Positions 1 to 11,281 are shown, numbered from the stretch's first letter. The stretch is 64,000 nt of DNA from Telopea speciosissima (GCF_018873765.1 NC_057925.1:12783568-12847567), one strand, 5' to 3'. The notes: generated from the letters alone by a model not told the origin. Numbers and translations are program-made.

Positions 1-1104
1 AAATAAAACACATCACTCAAAGTACCAAATCCATCCCATGAAGATATAAAAATAGCAAAACACATGGTGTGCATGGGATGGGGTGTTTGACAGCGGTACC
101 CTAATAGCAGCGTCAAACAGGTCTATACCGCAATAAGGGGAATCACATATTTCTTTATAAACAAAGTGGCCTTGGGCGATCTCCAATACACATGGCGAAA
201 CTATGGGACGATTTGGGGCAACACCCTATTTCCCATTTTTCTCCCATGGATCTCACAAAATGATTTCTCACTAATGGGGGATGCACATGACATACATAAA
301 ATATCCCCCAAAAATGAGAAATCCTACAGGGGAGATCCCCAAAATTTGTTAGGAGCCACAAGAACAAATCATAAATACAAGACATGCTTCAATAAAGAAA
401 CCACATGAATAACATATCATGGACAAACCCCAATGCATGCATAACAAAATAAGGCATATGCATTTAACAAGAACCATGAATATAAGCCCAATTAGGGAAA
501 AAAGGTAAGGGGGTGGATGAAGGGATTCCCACTTCACCCATCTCCTTCCCCCAAAAAAACCCTAAAAACAAATCCTTAAAAAAGAACTTGAAACTACCCA
601 AATATTTTTTTTAATATATCCATAGGGCTGGCCGCCATGCCAACAGCCATGTGGCACACAGCCACCTCACGGCAGCCCATAAATAACAGATTGTTTTTTT
701 TTTTTTTTTAACAAATCATAAAGCAATCTCAAAAGCAATCATTAGTTTTTAAAAAAAAACACATCATTACTTACGGTCACATCAACCATAAATTCTTCTT
801 TCTTTCTTCTCCCTATTTGGTTTTCCTCTTTTGGTTTGTTAAAAACCACCCACTGCCAGAAGAAACAAAAACCAGCCACAGCCGATTGCAGCGGCCGTGC
901 TTGGCCACTGCCGAGCATGGCCGCTGCCCACTCAACGTTGGTTTTTTTTTTTTAAATAAATAAAAACACCTGCAGCCGACTGCAGCACGCCTTGCACATG
1001 GTAGCAACAGCAGCCGTGCCGTGCGCCAAGGCCGCTGCCAAGGATCGTCGATCGATAGGCGAAGAGGAAGAAGAAAAAAAAATTACGAACAACAAGCCCT
1101 AACC
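1..1104. other. Non-coding sequence, probably internal to a minus-strand LTR element
   Basis: No reading frame here resembles a known protein. Short A- or T-rich runs alternate with GC-rich stretches around 860-1040. The segment lies directly downstream, on the minus strand, of the LTR and primer binding site at 1105-1577. It is therefore probably the leader or internal region of that retrotransposon, but I see no gag or pol motifs in it. An imperfect 34-nt palindrome lies at 85-118, with GTTTGAC at one end and GTCAAAC at the other. Confidence 0.3.
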
Positions 1105-1117
1105 GGCTCTGATGCCA
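1105..1117 (-). other. Primer binding site, initiator-Met tRNA type
   Basis: Read on the minus strand this is TGGCATCAGAGCC. It differs at one base from the plant initiator-methionine tRNA binding site TGGTATCAGAGCC used by many copia elements. It starts one or two bases after the end of the adjacent LTR, as expected. Confidence 0.7.
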
Positions 1118-1118
1118 G

Positions 1119-1577
1119 TGTTATCATATTAGCATTCCATTAATCACAGAGATTTAGGGATTACCTGAACCGAATGGAATCGTAGCGGAAGGGATGATCA
1201 AATGCGGCTTGCAGTTATGAGTAGGTCACAATTACGAACAATCTCAAAAGGTTTCTCCATGAAGAAGAACTCCACACCACAAAACCCTAGGCAACGATGG
1301 AAACCCTAGGATAACACAAAACTTGAAAGAGAGGGAGAGAGTTTCTAATTGTGTTCATATCTTAGGGTTTGCGCCAAATAACTTATTTATAGGCTAAACC
1401 CCTAGGGCTCCCCCACTAATCCGATTCCCTCTGGGAATCTAAAATAAGGGATAAGAAAGGGGGAAGGAATTGATCACTTAAGTGATCATTTCTCCCTCTC
1501 TCATCTTGGGCCTGCGATCAGCCCCCACATGTGGGCGATCAAGTTGGGCCCAAAGCCCATATTTTATTACAATAACA
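1119..1577 (-). mobile_element. LTR of a copia-type retrotransposon, minus strand
   Basis: On the minus strand the sequence begins TGTTATTGT and ends ATGATAACA. The termini are thus the inverted TGTTAT/ATAACA pair expected of an LTR, and a tRNA-Met primer binding site follows directly. A TATA box (CCTATAAATAA on the minus strand, 1383-1393) is placed as in an LTR promoter and is followed by a CT-rich leader-like stretch. I found no second LTR in the window. The element is either cut by the window edge or a remnant. The outer boundary could be 1577 or 1580, because ACA is repeated there. Confidence 0.65.
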
Positions 1578-1783
1578 ACACCAATGAATTCTAACTAAAG
1601 TTTTTTTTGGAACTCAACTCTGGCCTGGATGTCACAGTAATTACAAATGTTAGGATCAACAGGAATCCAAGAAGCGCACAAATGAGAAATCTAAATCCAA
1701 GGCCCCTTCAAACCCGGTTCCCACTTTGCTCGGTTCTTTTGGTAATTCTTCCTCCATGTGTGACTCTCTAGAGGGTTTCTATA

Positions 1784-2362
1784 TTGGATACTTCTTTGGC
1801 TCAAAACTCACTGGACCTTTCAACTGAGGGTATCGAATTGGTTGTGGAGTTAGTGGCTTCTATGGCTGAGGAGGACCTTACTGATGAAGGTGTCCCAACC
1901 CCCTTGGGGAACCCTTGCCACTCTCACGTTAAAGACCTACTACAATCGAAGACGAAAATGAGCTCGAGGGTGCTTAAGCCTCCTCCTCCAAAATGGGATC
2001 CAGGAGCTCCTGAGGTAGGAGTAATTTCTAAAAAGGTAAATGACTCTTGTCGGCTGCAAAATTCTTTGATCCTTGATTCTGCTGTGACAATTATAAAAGA
2101 TAGGGATGCTACCAGTCCAGTTTGGGATATCATTGGGAATGAAGGAGATGTTGGATCTGAGGGTGTTATCTCTGGTTCTGGTGTTCCTATAGGAAACCTT
2201 CGGCCTGACCATGTCATCAATATTCTATGGAGAGATCCAAGAGCAGATGGTAGTGGTTTCGACATTATTGATATGCCAAGTCCTTCCATTGCCTCAACCA
2301 ACCACGGTGGGAGATGGAAGAATCTAACTCCTCTCAGGTTCCCTGCTCGGTCAGGTTCGTAG
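1784..2362 (+). pseudogene. Open frame inside the LINE remnant, possible ORF1 fragment
   Basis: A 192-codon open frame with no ATG at its 5' end; the first in-frame ATG is at 1862. The product is hydrophilic and rich in Ser, Asp and Pro, like the variable linker of plant L1 ORF1 proteins. I see no CCHC knuckle or RNA-recognition motif. The last codons run into the hairpin element at 2329, so the native C-terminus is lost. The assignment to ORF1 rests on position only, and the frame may be chance. Confidence 0.25.
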
Positions 2363-2496
2363 GTTCCTCTCATAGGGGGTCAAAAATGATGACCTCACCC
2401 CCTGCCCGAACACACTGCCGGGTGGGTGAGGTCGTCATTTCTACCCTCCCTATGAGAGGAACCTACGAACCTGACCGGGCAGGGAACCTGAGAGGA
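2329..2496. repeat. Hairpin (foldback) element with arms of about 75 bp
   Basis: The left arm (2329-2400) and right arm (2420-2496) are near-perfect reverse complements. Each carries the motif CCTCTCATAGGG or its complement. The apex reads CCTGCCCGAACACACTGCC. The transcript would fold into one long stem-loop. Related apices occur at about 7975 and 52375. No terminase or transposase is present, so if mobile it is non-autonomous. Confidence 0.75.
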
Positions 2497-2680
2497 GAAA
2501 AATTCAAGATGGACAGTTCCTCCCATTCCTCCCTATAACCCTGCCAGAACACACTGCCCGGGTGGGTGAGGTCGTCATTTCTGCCCTCCCTATGAGAGGA
2601 ACCTACGAATCTGACCGAGCAGGGAACCTGAGAGGAGAAAAATTCGAGATGGACAGTTCCTCCCATTCCTCCCTATAACC
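2400..2680. repeat. Tandem duplication of about 140 bp (two copies)
   Basis: The apex and right arm of the hairpin plus a 40-bp tail (2400-2538) are repeated almost exactly at 2539-2680. Differences are a handful of single bases, such as CCTGCCCGAACAC against CCTGCCAGAACAC. The second copy has no matching left arm, so the duplication happened after the hairpin formed. Confidence 0.8.
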
Positions 2681-3084
2681 CATATGGGAAGAAGGTTAAC
2701 TTTACAATAACGTAATTTATTGTTTGGGGTTGATTGTATCCTTTAGTTCTTTGGGTTGCTTCCCTTTAGCTTGCCTTGGCTGTAGGCTGTGGAGTTTTTC
2801 TCCCTGTATTTTCTTTTCTTTCTCCTCTTTTGGGGAGAGTTTCTCTCTGTTTCTTTTAATATAATTTTTATTCATCACCAAAAAAAAAAAAAAAAAAAAA
2901 AAAAGAAGAAGAAGAAAGGAATCCAACATACTGGATCAATATTGTTACCAAAACACATTGAACTTCATGCAGAACTTTCACAAAATAACCTCGTAATTTC
3001 TAATTATATGTTTAAAACATGTTACCAAATAAATCAGAGGCAAAAATTAGGCAGGACAAGACAACAGAAAGGTGTGGTCTCTAT

Positions 3085-3842
3085 CTAAATTAGAGAAATT
3101 CTCTGTCTCTTTGGCTTGGGAAAAGTTAAGAATCCCATTCAAGGCTAGCCACAGATTGTGTGGAAAAATGGCTTTCTACCTTGGATAGCTATATTTGGAT
3201 GGAGACTAGCACATGGTTGTTTTCCGACTGGATGTCTAGAGCTGAATATTGATGGTTGTTCACTCGGTAATCTAGGTTGTTTAGGGGCTGGTGATATTTT
3301 TAGGGATGTTGTTGGTCATCCTTGACGATGTTTTGCCTCCTATGAAGGAGTAGGTATTAATTTTAGGCGGAATTTGCAGCTTTCTTCGCAGGGCTACATC
3401 ACGCATTTTTTATGAAAGTAGATATGTTATGGATTGAATGTGACTCACAAGCTGAAGTAAGCTGCATCATAAGGCAAACCATGATTCTTCCAACTACAAC
3501 GAAGATATTACAAGAGTTATTTGGATGAAATCTTAGGACAATCTCTCATGTCTTTCAGGAAGCGAACGTGGTAGTAGATAAATCGGCAAAGCATGCGGCA
3601 GTTACAAGAATATCTTCTGTTTGGAATAGTGCTTCTTTTGCTCTTCATGATATAAGCTGGGATTCGCAAATGAGGCCCAAATATAGATTTTCATAGTCTA
3701 TTTGTATTCTTCTTTGATTGAGTCTCTACTCTGTTGATGGCCATGCCGAAGGTGGAGCAGAGCCTCAATGGTTTTTTCTAGCTCTTATAGTGTTGTATCT
3801 TATTGCCTTCAATATATGCCTTTGCTGATTCTTAGCAAAAAA
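3085..3842 (+). pseudogene. LINE remnant: zf-RVT and RNase H end of ORF2, 3' UTR
   Basis: Translation with frame changes gives fragments that match the C-terminal end of the minus-strand LINE at 26.6-30.3 kb. They are a zf-RVT piece (FGWRLAHGCFPTG, about 3193), an RNase H-like piece (DGCSLGNLG, RCFASYEGVG, about 3250-3355) and the terminal ECDSQAEVSCI segment (about 3437). Several stops and an internal deletion remove the cysteines of the zinc finger. The 3' end, GCTGATTCTTAGCAAAAAA, matches the other copy's end (GCTGATTTCTAGCAAAAAAA). Both therefore belong to one LINE family. Confidence 0.75.
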
Positions 3843-4447
3843 TAGTACTCTCAGTGTAATCTTCTATGATTCATTTACTAGAGGATATGGAACCACCAAA
3901 GACAGCTCTGAAAAATGGCAAGAGATGGTTTTAAGTATTGGTATCAGATCGATCGTATCGGACGATCCGTACCAGTTTTACAACTTGCCGATCTTGATAC
4001 CGTGACTATCCTAAAACATTTTCAGGAATCAGCTCTGGTTAAACTGTACAGTTTGATTCGATTCATGGTGTAAGAGGTAGAAATTGAAACCAAACCATTT
4101 ATTAAAAGGTTATATGATTCTTAAATTGTTTTATTGAAAATGGCACACCAAAAGACCCACTCTCATAGAAAACGATATAAAGAATTATTTAATATAAATT
4201 CACTATTTTTGAAAAAACATAAATAATTATTTAATATAAATCTACTCTATCCTTTTGACTTTTGAACATTTGTTTCTAGTTGAAATTTTTTTTCATCAGT
4301 GTGGGAATGAGGCATGCGAAGATGTTATTTATTTAATATATAAATCAAATTTAATTAGTCTTAATCAATTTAAACGTTTTTATTTTTAAATCATAACCGA
4401 ACCATTTATTAAAGGTTTCATAGTTCTAATATAAATGGTTCAATTTG
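3843..4447. other. Intergenic, AT-rich
   Basis: No gene is visible. A stretch at 3930-4080 is rich in GTATC and GATC half-palindromes and looks like a decayed MITE end, but I could not pair it with a second terminus. Confidence 0.4.
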
Positions 4448-4455
4448 ATTTCAAT

Positions 4456-4829
4456 TAGGGGTGTCAATTTCAGGCCAGACTATTTAGTAAACGTATTGGG
4501 CTTGAGCCCAGCCCGAATAACAGCCGGTCATTCCTGGTGCAAGGGTCCAGCCCGACGATCGCCGACTAATGGCCCGACCCAGTCTGACATGTTTACAGCC
4601 TGTTTATAGCCCGTTCATAGTTTATTTTGCTTAGCCCGACACGTTTAAAGCCCATTTATGACCCATTTGAGATAAATGTGTCATTAGCCCGTTTAGCCCG
4701 ATTATTGGTAGCCCAATTAAAGATCGGTACCTGATCGACCATTTATAAACGGGACCATTCTTAGCATATGAGGTCCGATTAGATCAGACCAAAACCGACT
4801 CGGCCCAACCCAACGGATTGACACTCCTA
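4456..4829. mobile_element. hAT-like MITE, 374 bp
   Basis: Terminal inverted repeats are TAGGGGTGTCAATTT at the left and, read inward from the right, TAGGAGTGTCAATCC. The flanking octamers ATTTCAAT (4448-4455) and GTTTCGAT (4830-4837) match at six of eight positions, consistent with an old 8-bp hAT target-site duplication. The interior is full of GCCCGA repeats and has no coding potential. A short related end occurs at 54087. Confidence 0.7.
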
Positions 4830-4837
4830 GTTTCGAT

Positions 4838-5268
4838 AAACGATTTGATTTTTAACACGCTTAACTCCACCCACCTAACTTGCTGGTCAAAGTCAATAAA
4901 AATAAGTATGCAAGTTGTTACAATGAGATGGATATGTTACCTTCTAAATCATGTGTATACATCCACCTGGCCTTATCCACTTGGCCCATAAAAATCTGCC
5001 ACATGGCAAGGGATCACGACTTGTAAAATTGAATGCTCCTTTTGAAATTCGTCTGGTAAGCTGTAGTGATGAATTTGAAATTCATCACGTGTATCTTGTT
5101 CTCATATGGCATTGTATATACTATCTAAGAAAAGGTCAAAAATCATTACCAAAAAAAAAAGAAAAAGTCAAAATTAATTATTAAAAAGACCGGAAAGACT
5201 TCACTTAGATTAATTAGAGAGTTAAGATAATCAAGAATGTGTCGTCACTCTTGAAAAAGTCAAAACCA
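4838..5268. other. Intergenic, nothing recognised
   Basis: AT-rich sequence without a supported gene. The small open frame at 4951-5184 has no similarity I can recognise and ends in low-complexity lysine codons. Confidence 0.4.
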
Positions 5269-5570
5269 GGGAAAATATCATCCCCTCCCCTCTAACTTTT
5301 CCTAATATCAACTCAGTCCCTAAGTTTTGAAAAACGATTTTCCCCTCCCCTGCTTTTTAAACTTGCTATCGACCGTACCCTATTGTTAGAAAACTTCATT
5401 ATCTGATGACGTGGACATGTCCAAATTTTCTAAAATCCCATTTTACCCTTACTAAATTGTAATACCCAAACTACCCTCTTTACTCCCAACAAAACCCTTC
5501 TCTTCTTCTTCTACCTCCAGCACCACCACGACCACCACTGCCAAGGGGCAAGGCAGCACCTCCACGAGCA

Positions 5571-5660
5571 GATAATAAAAGAACTACAAATCTTAAAAAT
5601 TATTGGACAAAAAGTGGAAGCTATAGAAATTAATTGGCTGGATTCTTGAAGTTTTGAACC
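5571..5660. repeat. Inner inverted repeat, left arm
   Basis: Reverse complement of 6069-6157 over about 90 bp with few mismatches. For example, GGATTCTTGAAGTTTTGAAC here pairs with GTTCAAAACTTCAAGAATCC there. The two arms enclose about 410 bp and could extrude a large stem. Confidence 0.85.
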
Positions 5661-6068
5661 AACCTCGCCGAATGCCGCTGCCATTGTTTTGAATCTCACC
5701 GGAATCTTCGCCCTAATGGGAGTTGCTGGTGAAGGACCAGTCGCATGCACTGAAGGAAGGGGTAATAGATCAGTGCTGCCTGGCCATGGAAGACTCTTCG
5801 AACTCAGTTTGCAGACGGGGCAATTACGGACAACTCGATCAGACTTCTAGATATAAGGGTACTCTTGGTTCCTCTCTGTGCAGTTCCCTCTTCTATCTTC
5901 ATTCAATTTCTATTTCTATTCCCCTCTTCATTCAGTTCCCATTTTCATTAAATCGATTTTCCCCCTCTTCACTCAGTTTCTATTTCCACTAAATCGATTG
6001 TTCCCCTCTTCATTCAGTTTCTATTCTTCATTCTAACAAATATTTGTGATTTAATATTGTTCTTCCTT

Positions 6069-6157
6069 GTTCAAAACTTCAAGAATCCAGCCAATTAACT
6101 TCTATAGCTTCCACTTTTTGTCCAATAATTTTTAAGATTTGTAGTTCTTTTATTGTC
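6069..6157. repeat. Inner inverted repeat, right arm
   Basis: Partner of 5571-5660 within the same 1.8-kb element. To its right, at 6650-6780, the block GCGGAAGAATAAGAACGCAG is present twice in tandem within GGT-rich sequence. Confidence 0.85.
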
Positions 6158-7097
6158 TGGTTCTTCTTGTTTGATTTCAACTTATTGGATCATTGGCTGT
6201 TTGTCCAGAAAATTGAGTCAGTGTAAACAATGGTCCTACCATCATGGATTCATGGGCCGAATGATGCATTCATAAATCAAATTTAATTCTCCTTAAGAAA
6301 TCATCATGGAGAACTTATTTGTCATATTCTAACTTGCAGCTCCTCTTTGAATTTTTACAGAGTCAGAGATTGTAAATCTCTCTGTTTCTATCATGAAATG
6401 AAAGTTTGCATTCTTGAAAAGCTCCGTTCGATTCTCATATTCTTTTTCATTTTTGGGGGGTAGCAGGAAGATGGAAACCCACTAAGATTTTCCCTTTATT
6501 TGCCATAAAGGACTTTAATAAGGAGAAAGAGTCGAACGAAAGTGAGAGGAACTCCATGAATGAATTCCCCATCTTATAGAAGAAAAGGGGAAAGCAGGAA
6601 CGACAAAGAAACAAAAAAAAAAAAAAAAAGATATTTGAAAATCCGTTCGAATAGTGGTGGTGGTGCTGGCGGAAGAATAAGAACGCAGAGGGGTTTCGGC
6701 GGTTGTGGTGGTACTGGCGGAAGAATAAGAACGCAGAGGGGTTTCGGTGCTGGAGGTGGTGCTGGAGCTGGAAGAGAGTAGGAGGCAGAAATGGTGGCGG
6801 TGATGGTGGTGCTGGCGGAAGAAGAAGAAGAAGAAGAAAGGCAGGGGAAGAAGCGGAGAGGAAATAGGAGAAGAATCTTGGGATATAAGGGTATTTTGGG
6901 GTTTTACAAATTTTGTATATGCCACGTCATCACATAACTGTGTTTTTTAACGGTTAGGGTACAGTTGGTAGCAAGTTTAAAAAGCAGGGGAGAGGAAAGT
7001 CGTTTTTCAAAATTTAGGGACTAGATTGATATTAAAGAAAATTAAAGGGGAGAGGGATGCTATTTTCCCTTTAATTCATTAACAAAAGTCAAAACCA

Positions 7098-7890
7098 TTT
7101 GGCAACTTGTTGGATTTATACAGCTAACTACTGATCGGACTTTACCATACGAGATAAATAAATATGAAAAAGAAACATCTTCTATTTCTCGTGATTAAAT
7201 GGTTGTTGTCACGAATCTATATTGCCCACTTGGTGTATTCAATCTTACTTGGATACTTTAGTTGTATTACTGGTCCTCTATTTTGATCAATCTGAACATT
7301 TGAAAGGCTTAATTTGTTTTTGTGTGAGGGTGCTTGATGAGGTGAAGGAATACGTCTCATGATATTGTCCGCTGAAATTAGTTTAATGTGGTACTCACAA
7401 TTTTAAAAGGCATCATGTGGAAGTGAGGGTTCCAATCCTTATATGAATCAATGATCTTCCCTTTATTCACTGATGTGGAACTATCTTAATTTTCTTTTGG
7501 ACTAGTTTTTATCCACAACAGCATCTTTTGTTGCTTTGGATGGACCATATATATATATACAATCATATGGTAGGGTCTCTATAATTCAAATTTGGTTATA
7601 ATGGTATTTTATATAAATTTTAAATGATTTAACAAGTAAAAAAATGGGAAAATAAATTTTGAAAATCTTATAATTATATTATACATCACAATTTACATCT
7701 TACAAGCAAATATTAGAAAAATTTTCAAACACAAAATTTCAAATGTTTTACCTATAATATTTAATTTACACGGAAACAAATGGAACGAGACATTCGTATC
7801 ATTTTCAGGGTTGACTGATACCCGTTCCGATACCGTGCACTAGAACCATGCAAGAGACTTTAATCTAAGAAATAAGAATGTAGAACGAAT
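7098..7890. other. Intergenic, nothing recognised
   Basis: AT-rich non-coding sequence. A stretch at 7795-7850 contains GTATC/GATAC half-sites like those at 3930-4080 and may be the other end of an old MITE, but the match is too weak to claim. Confidence 0.35.
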
Positions 7891-8067
7891 GAAAGATCTT
7901 TATCCCCTCTAGTTCACTACCCGGCCCAATTCCCCAGTGCCCCTAACAAGGGGGCACAATGATCATCCTACCCCTGCCCGAACACACTACTCGGGTGGGG
8001 TCTACACCCCCTTAATAGAGGCATTGGGGTACTGGATCTGACAGATAACTGGAGGAAATAATTTTCC
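7891..8067. repeat. Hairpin (foldback) element, second family member
   Basis: The two halves are imperfect reverse complements: a left end GAAAGATCTTTATCCCCTC against a right end GGAAAATTATTTCCTCC read inward, then CCAGTGCCCC against CCAATGCCTC. The apex at about 7971-7997 reads CCCCTGCCCGAACACACTAC, which matches the apex of the element at 2329-2496. No coding capacity. Confidence 0.6.
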
Positions 8068-8654
8068 AAGAATTAATAATGATGAGTGGACACCTCATCT
8101 GCAAATGACTCAGCAACATCACAATTACAAATGGGTTGGAACTTTTTTGGGAGCCCTCCATTTTAAGGAACCTCAGCAATCACTTACGTACTATACGCGT
8201 AATGGGCCAAGTCTGATAAGATGGCTGATGTTAGTGTTAATATTTAATGCTCTAAAGACTAATAAGTTTCACACGAATAAATAAGCAAAATTTACCGAAT
8301 TTTTTACTCTAAAAATCAGATTCGTGGGTGTTTCCTTTACCCACGCCCCACGGTGAAGGAAAACGATTTCAATATGAGAATTCATACGTACACGAATAAA
8401 CACGCATTAAGGAGAAATTTTTACAACCTAATTAATCAGTTTTTTACAGTTTAATAAAATCTGATTCCAACCTAATCCACACCAACCCATTTGTTGCAAT
8501 TTGATTTTCATGACCAATTTTTACTCCTTTACACTTTTCATAAGATATTCCATATTTCCATTTCCACGCCGGCATGTCTGACCACCGACTTGTTTACAAG
8601 AAAAACAAACTAAGACTTTCCAAGTCAAGGTTCCATGGTATCCACTCTTCTTTG

Positions 8655-8663
8655 TATATATAA
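8655..8663 (+). promoter_or_regulatory. TATA box of the PADRE gene
   Basis: TATATATAA lies about 100 bp upstream of the chosen ATG at 8764, a normal distance for a plant core promoter plus a short CT-rich 5' UTR (TTCTTCTTCTTC at 8718-8734). Confidence 0.6.
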
Positions 8664-8763
8664 TCAACTTTCTTAATTCCTCCCCTCATCATCCAAAAAC
8701 TTAGAAACCCAATTGTTTTCTTCTTCTTCTTCTAAATCTTCTGAAATCTCATTAACCAAACAT

Positions 8764-9393
8764 ATGGGTAATGCACTGCCTTCTTGTTGTATTTCACAAC
8801 CAGAACCATGGGTGAAGCTTGTATTTTGGGAAGGAACAACAAAGATTCTCAGAGGAGAAAGGCTTGCAGGTGAGATTATGTTTGAATATCCAGACAGGTT
8901 AGTATGTCATGCTGGTTCTTTCTACATAGGTCATCCAATACCTGCGTTAGCTATCGGTGACGAGTTAATTAAAGGTGAAACGTATTTCGTTCTTCCAATT
9001 GATCGGTTCGCATGCAAGATGTTCTCTGCTTTATCACTCGCGGCATTTGATTCAAGTCCTAAGCCTGCACCTATCAACTTTCATAACTGTCCACTCCAAT
9101 ATATTAAAGGAGCAAATGGAAGAGTATTGATAAGGGTTTGCCCGGAATTTATTTTGAAAATTATTTTAAGAAGCAAAGATCAAGGTTGTAATATTAGCCC
9201 TACAAATAGATTCCTTTGTAGTACACCAGAGTTGCAGAAGCATTATCAATTGTTGGTTGGGTCTAAAGAACAGACTTGGTCACCTCGGCTTGACACCATT
9301 TCTGAGTTTAAGAAGATTACTACTACTACTACTAGGTGGTCACCAATCAGGTTCTTTGGATTGGAGAAAAAATCAGAAGAGATAGAAGGGTAG
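8764..9393 (+). CDS. DUF4228 / PADRE-domain protein, 209 aa
   Basis: A single uninterrupted exon. I chose the second ATG because it gives the family's conserved N-terminus MGNALPSCC: Gly2 is an N-myristoylation site and Cys8 and Cys9 could be palmitoylated, so the protein is probably membrane-associated. The frame upstream to 8713 adds 17 Ser-rich residues encoded by the 5' UTR and is probably not translated. The conserved core follows (VKLVFWEG, then RLAGEIMFEYPDRLVCHAG, then IGDELIKGETYFVLPIDRF), which is the PADRE fold. The C-terminal half is variable and basic, with a run of six Thr codons. Family members respond to pathogens and abiotic stress; their biochemical activity is not known. 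I see no breaks. It is the one intact host gene in the window. Confidence 0.9.
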   Translation: MGNALPSCCISQPEPWVKLVFWEGTTKILRGERLAGEIMFEYPDRLVCHAGSFYIGHPIPALAIGDELIKGETYFVLPIDRFACKMFSALSLAAFDSSPKPAPINFHNCPLQYIKGANGRVLIRVCPEFILKIILRSKDQGCNISPTNRFLCSTPELQKHYQLLVGSKEQTWSPRLDTISEFKKITTTTTRWSPIRFFGLEKKSEEIEG

Positions 9394-10400
9394 TTAATTA
9401 AGTGATATAGCTTCATGGGTAATTAAGTGATTTAATTGTTCTGATAACTGTAATTAATTTTTTTTTTTTGGGGAGTAAATATTTTGTTTGTCTTGTTATA
9501 AAGTTTTGTAGATATTATTAATCAATATCAATGTGGAGGTATGGCAAGCCTTAATTTTGGCTTGTTTTTCATAAATCCTCATAGTTGAATCTGTAGATCT
9601 TGTTCTTCCACAAAGCTCTAATGTTTCTAGTCTGACCAATTATGAATTGTTCAGTGTATCGACATCAATGTAATGTAAGATTTTTCAATTTGCTGGTTCT
9701 GGTTATGGTGGGTTCCATGGACTGGAATCCAATAGTAGACCTTATCCTAATGGTTAGATGAGGAGAAGTTTCTTTTCTTCTCTATTTGTTTCTCTTAATT
9801 TAAAGGGCCATAGATGCTATGATTCTTATCTCTGATTGAGTTCTAATCAGTTTAATTTCTGATACTGTTTAGTGGCTAATCAGTCATTCCTTTGCTTGGT
9901 GGAGTTTCTAATATGAATATTACTGTGTTTATATGGTCATAGACTTGAATTAGTTTGTAGTTTCTCATTGAAACCATACATATTGCCATAGCTAGGACAG
10001 CGTAATGTTATGGAATAATTTTCTTAACTATATTAAAGGTGGGCTGGTCTGCATAGCCTTCTCTATAGGCATCAGTCTCTATTCCTTTTCATAAGTATCC
10101 AATATGGAACTTTAAAAAAAAAGAAAAAAAAAAAAAAAAAGAAAAAACCTCTCACTCCAAAGGATAAGATAGGATAGGATTAAGAGTTACATTGGGAATT
10201 TAAGATGAGAAGGGAAGGAGACTTCATAAATGAGGACATATAGTGGAGAGTTTCAGCCTTGGTTATTAATGGGATAATTTGGTTGATCCTATCAGTTTTT
10301 GTCCAATTCAATCATAATCGGTCATTTTATTAGTCAAGCTTATCATTATTTTTTATAGATAGCATCAATATATTGTGCCAAAAAATAAAGATAAAAAAGA
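9394..10400. other. 3' flank and intergenic sequence
   Basis: AT-rich sequence with poly(A)-like runs at 10110-10146. No gene visible. The 3' UTR of the PADRE gene probably ends in the first 150 bp, but I see no canonical AATAAA. Confidence 0.4.
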
Positions 10401-11045
10401 AAAGAAATCAAAACGACGCAGTAGGAAGTATGGAGGCTAGATCTCGTTCTAGCGCTCACAACCCTTGAATCTTCAACATAAAGAAAACCCTAACTCCAAC
10501 AGGGTAGAAGAGTAAACAATACAATTTCATTCATAAACTTCACGATATTTATTTCGTCGAAAATGACCCTTATATAAAGAGGTCGGATTACAAAGTAAAA
10601 TGACACCTAAAGAAAACAGGAAACGAACTAATACAGTAAAAGGAAAAAACGAAACTAAGATTCTTAAATTGCGCACAAAACTCAGAAGTAAACGATGGAA
10701 TTTGATCATAGAGCTTTTTGTCCAATGAATAGATTAATTGAAGAACTTGTAGAATACTGGCTGGCATTTATGAATTATTTGCTCCCGTAATCTACCCAAG
10801 TCAAAAGTTATGGCTCTCGGAATTTGCACTAGCAAATTAGTACTTTCGACCTGATCGAATGGATTCTTGGCGGTCCAACCAATTCAGGATTAATTCTTCA
10901 AAAATCTTCTCTCACTATACCTTAAGGATAGAGCCCCAGAGGCTTAGAGAGGCCCAAAAACTCAATACAACCTAAAAGATCACTTCAACAACTTTATAGA
11001 AACAAGAGGATACACAAACCAAAAAACCAACCGCAGACACCCGGA
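10401..11045 (-). other. LTR-like sequence of uncertain limits
   Basis: The minus strand contains a strong TATA box (TTTATATAAG, 10570-10580) followed by a leader-like stretch with GGGTTTTC and CT-rich blocks. This resembles the promoter and U5 part of plant LTRs. I could not find paired TG/CA ends, a primer binding site or a target-site duplication. The 60-codon minus frame 10527-10709 overlaps the TATA region and is not credible as a gene. Confidence 0.25.
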
Positions 11046-11281
11046 ACCAATCACCTCGTCTCCCAGATTGGATGCACCCTCCATCTCTCGACCAGGAAGA
11101 GCTTCTTGGGAGATTTCATCCCTAAAGGCTATTGGTTTGGCCCAAGTTTTGACACCCCCTTTGGAGGCCTTGAAACAAAGTCCAAATTTTTGTTTCTTGC
11201 GAAGGCATCATACTCTTCATTTCATTCTCCAAATCCGGCACCCCCCTTTTGACTCCCCATGAAGTTTGAGTTCATGCTTAT

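Larger units (their letters stand above)
1671..2916 (+). mobile_element. LINE (L1-type) remnant with poly(A) tail
   Basis: The 3' end has the plant LINE signature, TTATTCATCACC followed by about 24 A residues (2880-2903), preceded by a T-rich 3' UTR. The 10-bp direct repeat AGGAATCCAA occurs at 1661-1670 and again at 2917-2926, just after the tail, and is a plausible target-site duplication. Only an ORF1-like fragment remains inside. The endonuclease and reverse transcriptase are absent, so this is a heavily deleted copy. A hairpin element occupies 2329-2680. Confidence 0.5.
5269..7069. mobile_element. Non-autonomous DNA transposon with nested inverted repeats, 1.8 kb
   Basis: The outer ends are long inverted repeats of about 150 bp. 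The left starts GGGAAAATATCATCCC and the right, read inward, starts GGGAAAATAGCATCCC. Both then run through a shared motif of GCAGGGGAG type and end near CCACGTCATCA. A second inverted pair lies inside (5571-5660 and 6069-6157). The sequence AAAGTCAAAACCA flanks the left end directly (5256-5268) and recurs 15 bp beyond the right end (7085-7097). Long terminal inverted repeats suggest a Mutator-like or foldback element. There is no transposase frame. Open frames at 6515-6925 are low-complexity products of GGT and GAA repeats. Confidence 0.7.

Noticed and set aside
6515..6925. 136-codon minus-strand frame rich in Ser and Thr
   Set aside because: It is the complement of GGT/GAA repeats inside the nested inverted-repeat element; low complexity, no conserved motif.
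8713..8763. N-terminal extension of the PADRE protein
   Set aside because: The extension is encoded by CT-rich leader sequence and would hide the MGN myristoylation site that the family conserves.
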